Shown one piece after another: positions 38,001 to 50,000 of a DNA stretch of 64,000 bases. The position numbers and the translations under genes were made by a program. Within the stretch, counting starts at the first letter, position 1. Each line of letters opens with the position of its first letter. Source of the DNA: Pipra filicauda. Taxonomy: Eukaryota; Chordata; Aves; Passeriformes; Pipridae. The DNA lies in assembly GCF_003945595.2 (NCBI RefSeq), contig NW_024104345.1, positions 434,001-498,000 on the forward strand. Reading direction: 5' to 3'. Below the pieces are notes generated by a model, which was not told where the DNA came from, made no database searches, and saw nothing but the letters and a program-made list of their open reading frames with translations.

Positions 38001-41000
38001 TACCTGGATGCTGAGGAGGTTTTGGTTTTGCCCATTACAATTGCAACTTTGCAATTTGGGTTTCCAGCACCTTAAAGAAAGTGAAAAATACAAAATTAGT
38101 TTTCAATTTAAAAATCTCAGTGTAGAATCAAATGAAGCTTCATAACAAGAAATCTTACTGCCTTCCTTTCCTGATACAGGAGATACAATCTACTGCTGTG
38201 TTTACACTGAGTAATCAGGCTGAAACAAAATACATCTTACTAACTCAACATGTAAAAGGGAGTTGACCTGTGGGAAGGGGAACATGAAAATCCAAACATC
38301 CAAACCCTCTAGGATCCAGCTCCATTATCTATTCTGATGAAAAGGGAACAAGAAGATACTTGAAATGGAATCTAATTACTTCTGTCTCCATTACAGTTGA
38401 GCAAGTAAGTGTGATGCAAAAACACATCTCTCAAAGTGAGATGCTGCTATTTCAAAAGGAAAACTTCTTTAAAAACATCTTTAAACTATAAAGACTGGAG
38501 GGTCTATGTGGGAATGGAATGCCAATGGGATTATAACTAACTAACACAAATAAGACTATCAAAGGGTTACCCTGATGACTTTTCTACTACGTCAGCATAA
38601 CTTCCCTGGAATGCAGGTTTTTTCCACCTTTACAAAAATGATTTTAGATTGCACTTCAAAGAAGGCTCTAAGTGGAAATTTTTACCTGAAAATAGTCTGC
38701 TAGCATTTCAAACCATTGATAACATTATTTGAAATGTTTGTTATACAGACATATTTATTATACCTTTGTAGCACAAAGCCAGCATTTTAATTTACAAGTC
38801 CTAAAGAAGACTCTACCATTGATTAAAATTTCTATGAACTTTAATCCTTACTGTCTTTTTCTTTTAAGATTTCTTGGTACCAAAGCATGCTCTCATTCCT
38901 TTCAAAGCCTCACAAAGGTAGGGAAAATACCTGATGGATGTAACAATCAGTAACTTTTTTATTGCATCTCAATGCAGATGACAAGCTTTGCAGAGATTTA
39001 ATTCAAGGTTGGATCTATACCAACTCGGTTTGTTCTGAGGTCAGAAACAAAGATGACTTTTTATCTTTGGCAGCTGTTAGAACAAGGTTTGGGAGCCTGT
39101 GGTCTAGACAATACAACCACCTGGCTTTGAGCTGAGCTATTTCCTCCTACAAACAGCCACTGTGATGGCCAGGAAGCAGGAGAGAGATTTACTTCATTCT
39201 GATAAACACTGCCTGTTTTGAGGGCCAGGCCGCCGGCTGTTTACTTTCCTCTCTTGTAATATGATATTCATCCATTGTTTCCAGAGTGGGGTTATTTTTG
39301 TGGCCCATGAGCTGTACAATGCTAACGAGCTAAAAATCTGAGTGAAAAGCTTCGGCAGGGAGGATAAATCAGCTTGGTAAAAAAAAAAAAGAAAAAGGTA
39401 GATCCCAAACTACCCTGCACAGAGAAATGCTGCCTCTCTGTGTAAGGGGCATTTGATTCTTCTCCTTTTCCACAGAAGGTAAAGAATTGCCTGAGATCCA
39501 TTTTCTAAACCAGATCTACCTTGAAGTAAGGTTTAAAACAAAATATATTTTGACTTTCTGGAATCTCTTTAAAAACTGTTTTGTAAATACTCCTCAAGTC
39601 ACATCCCTGCTACAAAAAAAAGGCAAATTTCACCATGTTGCATGAAAAAGAACCCAACCAGAGAAAGCTTTCATCTTGAACTCAATGAGAAGTTCACTGA
39701 GAGCTAAACATCTGGTTAGATTCCCTAAATAATTTGTACAAATTTCTGGAAGGCAAACGAATACCTCCATTTTATCTGTTCTTATTCCTATCTGAGCACA
39801 GCAAAAGAAGGCAGATTCCTGGCTTTTCCACTCCTTAGAGTCTGAAGTCCGGGAAACCTAAAACAAATTTTATGTGACTTTGACCTATAAAAGCCAGAAA
39901 GAAGTTCTGAACTAATGCAAGACACTGAAAGACTTCAGTGGTTTGGAAGGAATGCTGACAGCCTGGATGGAATAAATCTCTCATTTATAAATGGCATTTT
40001 TACATTACTTACAGAATTCAAAGAAGCTGCTGAAGGATGAGGGGAAGAGTCACAGAAGCCTGTTATGTGGTAGGAGTTAGAAGTAATTTTGCAAGAAACT
40101 CACAATTGAACAAATAGATATTTTAGAAGGTCAGTTTTAACCATATTTTCATATTGATAAGCTTTTCAGTAAAGTTTTCCATATATGACTCTACAATCTG
40201 TACAAAACTTTTAAACAACAATGCTGCTACACTGGGAAACATCTTAAGTTTAACTAACTTGTTATACTTTCTAACTCTTCGTGGCACTCAGATAGGCAAA
40301 GATAACGGTATTTTAAAATGTGCTTAGAGGGTTGGCCACAATCCCACTAGAAGCCTAGTCTTTGTTATCTGGAGCATAACATGCTTAAGATTACTGATCT
40401 TCACACAATCAATTTATATTTCTGGTAGAAAGGGTACTAAATGTGGCACAGACACAGAAGAAGCTGCCATATAGCCTGCTTTCAGAAGCCACTAGCACTT
40501 TAATTCTTGTAATCTAGTTACCTATTTTTCAGCATTCGGTCTTCAATTTTTTTGAGTCTAAGATGACTCAGGCAGGATAAACTACTACCTGAATGCCCAT
40601 AATACCTATGATTCTTGCCATGTTGGCTGCTGCATTGTCAGCTCAGTGGGTTACTTCTCTCTGCTAAAGATAAGGGGGCTGTGATGACATTACACACTTG
40701 TCAGATTCCTAGACGGGTACTGATAAACACATTCTGCACCCTCCTACAAGAAGAAACTGGACCAAGTAGGGTGGATGGCACTGTGGTACTGATCAAGATG
40801 TGGGGATCTCCTAATGAAGAAAAGGGACACCCCACACAACCTTCCCAAGAGCCTGCAGTAATTCCTATTCACTATTCTACAGTTTTATCTCATCTTCTCC
40901 AGATAACCCTGCAGGCATCTGACTCATGTATGGTAAATATTATAATGTAGCTGCAATCAAACAGTAAAGACAGAGGCAATGTTGGGGTTCTGCAGCTGCA

Positions 41001-44000
41001 AGGGCTATGCAAGTCCTGCCACTGCATGTGGCTGCTGGTCATTCCCAGCTGGAGCTCACAGGCTCAGATGGTGCCAGTGAGAGCAGCTGCTGAGCTTAGG
41101 AACATTTTTTCCCCTCAACCTTCATGCCACTTCATGCCACTTTTCCACAGTCACAAGTGCTTTTAGTTAAATAAGATCATTCACTCTTACTTATTAAAAA
41201 TTTTTTGTTATTTTTGAGCCCACAGAGTCCTCCTGAAACACACACATGACAGTATTATTTCTGTACTCTGACTAGAAGGTTCTGTTCTCCCTGCACTCTT
41301 CAAAGTTACAAGGAGCTTAGGCACTGGAATATACAGTGCAGGAATTACACAAGCTGCCTTCCTACAGTCTGCACAAAGAACCTCTTGGGGACTTCTGCAG
41401 GCAATACACAATTCCCTGGGAGCATTCTCAGTTCTAGAATGATTATTCTACCTTGTTGGGGACCATATTGAGACCAAGCCTATTTAGAACTGAGAGGTTC
41501 ATTTATTTTAAAGAGATATAGCTCAGGGCTCTAAGCCATGACATGACTTGCAAGGACATAAGCTGGAAGCAACCCAAATGTCTTATCTGCCCCTGTGAAG
41601 AATAACACTGAAGTACTGTGATAAATCAAGATGAAAAAATTGCAGAAATATGCACAAATATTGTGGTACTCTTTCTCCAGACTCCAATTCTTCTCCCAAC
41701 CCATTTTACCTTCTCGTTCTGAATGAAAATGAAGTATTTGGAAAACATCCGCCCATTACATTCTTAACTGACCATTTATAAGAACCTTTCCTTTCACATA
41801 TTTCAAAATAACTGAAGCACACACAGATGGCTAACCCAGCTGTGGCAGGTGCATCAGAGTGCCAGAAAAACCAAAATCTGACCTCTGCTCTGCTCAACAT
41901 CTCTCTCTGTTGTTTGGCTTCAATACTGCATTTACTGAAACTCACTAGACTGCTACAGGATAACTCAAACAAAGCTGGATTTCACAGACTTCACAGAATA
42001 TTCTTAGTTGGAAGGGACACACAAGGATCATCCAGGCCAGCTCTTAAGTGAATGGCCCGTGTGGGGATCAAACCCACAGCCTCAGTGTTATCAGCACCAT
42101 TCTCTAACCAAACAGATCACAGAAGGTTCCTGACACTCTGCACAAGGTACTCTTGCACAAGACAACAATTTGAAACTGTAGAGACTGTGTAAATTTAAGC
42201 AAAATCAATCATTTTAGGAATTCTTAGCAGAGGTAAGTCCACACCTCAGTGTAGAAATAGTAATATCTGCATGTAAAGTGCAGGTTGTCTCCATCTACCC
42301 TTTCCTATAAAAGTTTTGACTCTCTATAATGTAGACAGCACACTGCAAGTGGAAGAAACCTCACGGATGTAATAGCATCTTTCTAGTTTTCTTCTACAGT
42401 ATCTGTCTGGCTTGCAGTTTCTGTAGAAATGTTACCAAACTAATTTGATTCCAGGTCTGACTGGCAACATTAAGTCCCTGAACTCTCCCACAGGATGCAG
42501 GATTATCTGCTTTATAGTCTGGTTGACAATTTACAACTTGCCTTCACATATTTTTCTTACCATCTTTCTGGTTTCACATACTGAAGGAACCACCTCCCCC
42601 TTCTCAGAAAAACCAAACTCATTTTTTTATTGTACCCCCTAAAAAGTTACTTAAAGGAGTGGATACAAGGATCCTTTAAAACCTTACGTAGGCAGCCATC
42701 AAAAGCAAAGTAGTGCCCCGAGGAAGGAAAACAGTGACTCCCTATGGACTCTGGGGCAGTAACTCAGCTCCAGATGGACCTACCACACTCTTTCTCTCCT
42801 TTTTACCTTTTAAATGTGTGGTTTGCTAAAAGCCTTTTGATGATGTAAAAAAAAACTTTGGACTTGCAGAATAAAACAACCAACAGCACAGTGAAATAGT
42901 AAGAGAGTCCTGACCTTCCAAAGAACACTCACATTCAGTTGGAAGAGGGAGGAACGTAGGAAGTGTACGTGTTCAACACGAGAAGAGTTTCCAGGAAAGC
43001 ATAATTTTTTAAATTGTTTTTTTTTTAACTGGCAAGTCATAATGAAAGTGCAACTGACTTCCAGATGAGGGTGTGGTGCTTGAAGACAAAATGCAATGTG
43101 TCAGACCAATTCAGACCACTCCACTGAAGCACATCTCAATTGCAGTACCTGCTACTCATCTGCTGACAAAATAAGGTTAGTTTTGTTTTAATATTTACTG
43201 CTCTGTATATTGTGTGATATACTTAGCTTATTTACATACATTTACTCTTAGTTAAGTTGGCTTTACAGAGAGACATCATTTCACTAGGGCACACGCTCAT
43301 TTCCAGTATCAAAATTAGATTTGTTGAGTAAGGACAGAATTTTGCTTAAGTCATTAGAGAAAAAAAATCTTTCTGTTTAAACTGGGGATATTAACTTCAT
43401 TCAACATGCACTCATACAATCCCATGTCAAGTTTAAACACACTGAATTTGTATTTGACTGGAAGGCTGGAATAATTCTGCAAGAAAACATGCAGTTGCAG
43501 AGTTAATATATCTATGAATATACCTCCTAGAAAACAGTATTTGAAAACTCAGCAGAGCTTCTGAGCTATTTGGGTTCTTGTGGGCAGTTTGTACATGATA
43601 AGATTCCTTTCCGTCATAACATCCTGAGAAACCTCCAGCTGCAAGATGCAGTGTACCCGTAGCAATCTGCTTCTGTAAGAGATTCCACGTGGGCATGGCT
43701 CTCTGTGTGGGATGGAGACTAAACTAAACTTGTTCCACCAGGTGTTCAACACCCAACTCAGAAGGGGCTAATCTGCTTTTTGTGGCGGGCACATATACGT
43801 GTGCCTGAGAAACAACAGCAACAGGAATCACAAATACGAATAGGTATGTTAGCCAAAACAGAAATGTGTTTTTAAGGGACAAATATTAACTGCTGCATTT
43901 TAGGTAACTTTGTTTCTGTCAAAAGCTCAGGTCAGGCAAAAGCCCATCAGGCAGCGAAGCACAGAGTGACAGCCAAAGTGCTTTGTCATAGAGACTTCTT

Positions 44001-47000
44001 GCAGTTTGCGCTGAAATGTTTACGGCTTTGCTTTCAAGCAAATTCACTAGTGATCCAATTTGATTAAGCATTCCCAGCTGGATTCTGTAATTAAGTGCTT
44101 TAAGACCACAACTAAATCTTTTCAGTCTAACTTCTAATTTTCTTCAAATCTCAGCTAAGTGGATTAAACCCTCTTTGCAGCAGTTTTTCTTCTACTAAAA
44201 AAGATTCACTTGCTGCTGATAACTAAATCCCTCCTCAAAGTACCATAAAGCTGCAAAAGATTACTGCTGCTGGAGAATCCTGCTAACAGAGCTTGTTAGG
44301 CATAGAACATCCCTTGCCAAAGTACTAAATAGAATGATTGTACTTTTCCATTCTGCATATCTCATTTAGGCAACAGTAAATGGCAGATTACAAGACTTAA
44401 AATAAGAGTGATCACTGTTTAAAGTTTAATGGGGAACGTTTTGAAATGTTAACAGAATAATCCAACAAAGTCACTAAGGATGAAGCCAAATCAAACAGTT
44501 AATTTCAAACTAATACACTTCCTAAATATTTGGCTATCAGAATCACTGAAAAAAACCCAAACAAACACAGAAATTATTAATTTCTCTCTATTTAGTTGGT
44601 CTGCGTCCCTTATTATGAGATCAATCAGTAACTTATTTTTTCCTGGTAGACAAAACACATTAAAAAAATTTAAAGAGATACTGTTTATAATAAAGATTTG
44701 GCAACCTTTCATTTCAACCATTGTCTAAAAACCAGAAATTATATTTGGGGTTTTTTGCAAGCTTGAAAAAGCTGAATTGTAGCTCTGGGGCAGAAAATCA
44801 GATAACAATCTGCTCTCAGCAACACTGACCTCATATTCTGAAACACTGCAGATGATGAGAAAGGGGGCAAATGTTTTTCGTTCTCAGGTAGTTTTTGCTA
44901 CTGCAGTTAAGAAACCTTAATCCCATTTATTTCAAGAAAACAGGGCACTGCAGGACTGTAGTTTACAATAGAAAGAATTTCAGCACATTAGTCAATGAAC
45001 ACAATTATAAGAAAAGAAGAGAATACTGTAGGACACAACTTGCTTAAGATACAATCTGAAGACAGGAACTTCAGCCCTAAGCTGGCAGTGAAAACACAGC
45101 CTTAGTGTTTACGGAGTAAATTTGTCATGAGATTGTACTGGAAAAAACAGCAGAGCTTCTGAGCTGTTTGGGTACTTGTGGGCAGTTTGTATGCGATAAA
45201 ATTCCTTTCTCTCATAACATCTTGAGAAGCCTCCAGCTGTGTACCCGCAGCTATCTGCTTTCTGTAAGAAATTCCATGTGGGCAAAGCTGGCTTTGGGGG
45301 ATAGAGACTAAACTAAGTTTGTCCTACTGCTGGTTCAGCAACAGACTCCACTGCTGTACTTTATGCAGTGTGCCTGAGAAACAGAAACACTCTCCTTATA
45401 TTATCCTCTTATCTGAAATGTGTCAGAATTTATGACAGCAGGCACTAAATACTACTGTTTGTCTCTCAATTTTAATCTGCTCCTGTTATGCATTCGATTG
45501 TAACAGCATTCACAGCCTTCAACTGGTACTCCTTGCTTTGCAGAGGCTGTAGAGAGAAAAGTGTAATTCCAACCCTATAAAGGTACAGACAAAGTTATGT
45601 TGCAATGGAACGCTGTCAAACATAACTGAGACAGAGCAGCTAAAGCAATGATGGCTCCTTGACTGAAATGTGGAAATCAGTGAGGGGCACTCCAAGCATC
45701 TTGCAATCTCAAATGCCAACGTTAATGAAAGCATTTCTGTTGAATCCATTTAACATTGTATTGCACACATAGATGTTGTCAGTTACTCTATTCCATGTGA
45801 GAATTTGAGACGGTCTGTTATGCCTCCATTACCATTTAGCTCTACTTTGATTATTCACAAATGTATTCTCAATATCCAAATTCTTTAAATTTGAGACGTA
45901 TAAGCAACCCTTAAGGAGGGGTTTATTTGCAACAGGAATTTTACAGCTTAAACTCAGTATCCCCTTTGGTATCCCCTTCTTCCCCTTTTTTTGTGTCTTG
46001 TAGCTTTGCCACAGGCTGAGATATGAATAACTCAACTGATTACTGGACTGGGGACGAGGAGGATGATCTCAACCATGTTATAGATTACACTTCATATGAA
46101 CTTCTCTGTGAAAAAAGCGATGTGAGAAATTTCACCAAACTATTCCTTCCTGCGTTCTATGCACTGGCTTTCACCGTGGGAGTCGCTGGAAATTCATTAG
46201 TGGTTGCAATTTACGCCTATTGCAAGAAATCGAAGACTAAGACAGATGTGTACATCATGCATCTCGCCATTGCCGATTTGCTCCTGCTCTTCACACTCCC
46301 TTTTTGGGCTGCAAATGCAGTGCAGGGATGGGAACTTGGAAACTCACTGTGCAAGCTCACTTCTTCTCTGTACACCATGAATTTCAGCTCCAGCATGCTG
46401 TTCCTGGCCTGCATCAGTGTTGATAGATATAGGGCCACTTCTGAATCCCGGGGCCATAGAAGAATTGGTAAACACTGCAGTGTTACCTGCATCTGTGTCT
46501 GGCTGTCTGCCATTTTCCTCAGTATCCCTGAACTAGTATTTAATCAAGTCAAAAAACACAATGACAGGAATGAATGCCTTCCTGTATTTCCAATGAACAT
46601 GGAAACACTCTTAAAATCAACCATTCAAATCCTGGAAATTATCCTAGAATTTCTGCTTCCTTTCCTAGTAATGCTGATCTGCTATTCTGCTACTGCTCGG
46701 GCAATCTTTAGATCTGCAAATGTTAAAAAGTCTAGACCTTTCATGGTTCTGCTGGCAGTAGTGGCTACTTTCATAATCACTCAGCTACCTTACAACATTG
46801 TGAAGTTCTGGCGAGCCATAGATATCATCTATATGTTGATCACTGACTGCGATGCAAGTAAAACCATAGATGTTGCACTCCAGGTCACCAAGAGCATAGC
46901 TTTGTTTCACACCTGCCTGAACCCTATTCTCTATGCCTTTCTGGGTGCTTCTTTCAAAATGCATATTATGAAAATTGCAAAAAATTATGGGTACTGGAGA

Positions 47001-50000
47001 AGACAACAGCAGAATGGAAGACCTGAAGAAATTTCTATGAATTACGACGATCAGACAGAAGAAACAATTAGTTTCACTATATAGACTCTCCATTACTTTC
47101 ATCATCTTATATAACCAAGGGAATTGTTCACTAATTCTAGGGGGGTATTGTTTCAGCAGCTGTTTCTCTGCAGGTTAACTTTCAGATGAATTTTTGAACC
47201 TGTACACTAGCCAATACACTACAGAGCAGTTCAAAGTGGAACATGTTTATCAGAATGAAGCATCATGCAAGAACTAGACACTGAAATTTTGAGAAACAAT
47301 AGAGATATTTACTACACAACAACAAAAACTCAAACAAACCCCACTACAGCACAACCCAAACACCTAAAAAAGCCAAGACTGAAATTTTAACGTGTACTAG
47401 GCAATTAAATAGCTGTGTAATGAACAATCTGTACAAGTCTAAACATCTAATTAAAACAGAGAAAGAAACTATCATCAATGAAACAGCAGTACAGGAACTT
47501 TTGTACCAAAAGTTAATACTCTTGTGTTTCTCCAACTATTTTGTAAAACTTTAGAACATCTGCCTAATAACTGAGTTCCATTTTTCAACTCAGCTATCAT
47601 TGCATATCATTCCTTGCAGCTTGAAATGATATGTAAGTTTGTGGCTGAGAGTTGAGAGGGACAGAGGGGGAGAAAAAGCCATTCTATATGTGTTTCCACA
47701 TATGTATAGCAACAACAACAGCCTCTGGAAAAAGCAGCAAGTCCTTCTCCATAACTACGGAGACCTTTCACCTCTCCTTTTCTGCTTACCCTAAACTTCA
47801 ACAATGCCAGTCCTCTATGGGAGGCAGGTTCTAGATCTCTGTAAATGTAAGACAAAGTTAAGTTAATCTCCAGATACAGGGCTTGGAATTTCTATTCAGA
47901 ATTTTTAAAATTCATCAAGCACTGCAATAACTGTATCTGCTAAAATATATGGAGATTCAATAAAGTCAAAGAACAAAAAAATGCACTTGCTTTTGTTTAT
48001 TCATACTTTATGTTTGGTTTGTTTTGTTTTAGTAGGTACTGACATCTCTCATCATCATAGGCATTTACCAACCAGCAAAGTGTAGAGGCCTTGCTTGACA
48101 AATCAGAGAGGCTCTGTCTCTATACTGAGCTCATGGATTTACAGTTTTTACACAGAGAGGTACCAAAGCTGTCTCCTGCCACAGCGTTGGCAGGAATTCC
48201 AGGAAAACAGCAGTTTTCTGTGAGTCACTGGAAGCATTTCAAATATGCTGACATATTAGCTTAGCTTTCAAAATGAAAATGGGGTGTTACAGCAAATTGG
48301 CCTTGTCTTCAAACGTCCCGTGGGCTCTCACAAAATGCCTGATCTACGCCTTATGAAAGCCAACAAGAATCATTTTTAGACACTGTTCCAAGTTACACAA
48401 CTATGGACTGGAAGAAAAAGCTCCTAAACGACAGACAACAGGAGCACAAACAAGACATGAGCTGCTTCTCCCTGTTTGGATGACAAAAGCTCGCAGAATT
48501 TCTGCCCATCGTTTTGAGAAATACTAGGGCGTGAACGGGTAAGTCAGAAGTGCTTGACAGAAGGTCTACAAATACACCATAAATCTGACATATTTAAGCC
48601 ATACTGGATTTACTGTACACAAGCAGAACACCCATGCAGAGTATGGAAAGAAACTCCAGTTCTTCCACAAAGTAACTGTCTCCTTGCATGTGTGATTCAC
48701 GGCTTGTCTTCACAAATACAGAGCGGCTGCTCACAGAGTGACGTTCTGACCAGGCTGTCAGGCTTCTGGAATTTCCAAACATCCAATGTCCTAATGTCCC
48801 GCTCAGAGTAAAAAGGAAAAAAAAAACCAAACAACCAAAAACAAAAGAACCCAAACAAATGAAACAAAAATCTCCAAAACAAACAAAAAAATCCCAACCA
48901 GGCAGAAAGGGAGACTCTGACTAAGACAAAGTCAAATGAACATTGTTTCTCAAACTTCTTGAAATTGCAGAGCCTTTTATGCCTCTATCTTTATGCAAAT
49001 CTGACTGTCCTAATTGTTTTTATCAGAATTAAAACAAACCAAATCATGCTTACTTTATGTTAACTCTCCCTTTTATAATTCACATAACTAATTTTATGAG
49101 TATTATTTTGCACGCATGACCTCCTACAAACTTTCCCATTACTTCCTCAGGGACTGCAGTGCACAGCTGGGAAACACTGACCCAAAGCAAAGGTAGCAGC
49201 CAGCAGTTAACTGACACTCTTGGGTCAGGGGACAAGATACCGTGCCTCCTGTTTTACAGGAGAAGAAAGGAGAGAGAGATCTATCTTCTGGTGAGTCTCG
49301 GTATTGCACAAGCATGTATCAGTAGGTAGCTGACACATTCCTGTACGTGAATGAAACATTCAAGTTTAACAACTCGGTTTATTTACTTGGCTTCCAAACT
49401 CCCACAGAACGATGACTTTCAAGTTGCTGTCACACATGTTTTGGCAAAAATGTAACAGTACTACAATATCAGGGACATTTACCACTTATAGTACAATCCA
49501 CTGATTTTACCGGAAATTATCATAAAAGCAAATGTCCTGAAATACTCAGCCCAAGAGCATCACAGGCTACTTTAAAAAACAGCCACATTTTACTGTAACT
49601 ACACAGTATACTCAAACCTCACACCCAAACTGCTGAAGACAGCTTCATAAAAACAAAGTTTAAAGGGTATGAACATAAATGTGTGAGTTACCTGACAGAA
49701 AGAGGTAACCATAGAGAACAATAGTGGCATACATTCTGTGAACAAAATTCAGAGGTTCCAAAAAGCATCCAAGCCTTCAAATTGAATTTGAGTCTTGGAC
49801 TTTGATTCATAGAACAAAAGCTCAATTCAGCTCTTTCTGTTGTTTTAAATTCTATTGCCTTTACTCAAGAAAAGACAAATTTCCATCTCAGAAATGAAGC
49901 ATAAATATTTTTGTTTTAAGAGTTGTTGGAAAAAAATTTAGGCTTAGCCATTCTTATTTAGGGTTTCCACACTTACCACTGCTCCACCACTTCTTGCCAT

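Larger units (their letters stand above)
38071..45995. other. ACAD11 intron 13, part 1: SINE and a repeat pair, no gene
   Basis: Almost 8 kb between ACAD11 exon 14 and the ACKR4 coding exon. It holds one tRNA-Ile SINE (41990-42112) and two related repeats (43543-43816, 45141-45390). The ACKR4 promoter and a 5' non-coding exon should lie somewhere on the plus strand here, but I cannot place them. No other open frame or RNA is convincing. Confidence 0.6.

Noticed and set aside
42050..42112. A possible tRNA-Ile gene on the minus strand
   Set aside because: The 5' part with the A box is missing and the 3' end runs into a CR1 tail, so it is part of a SINE.
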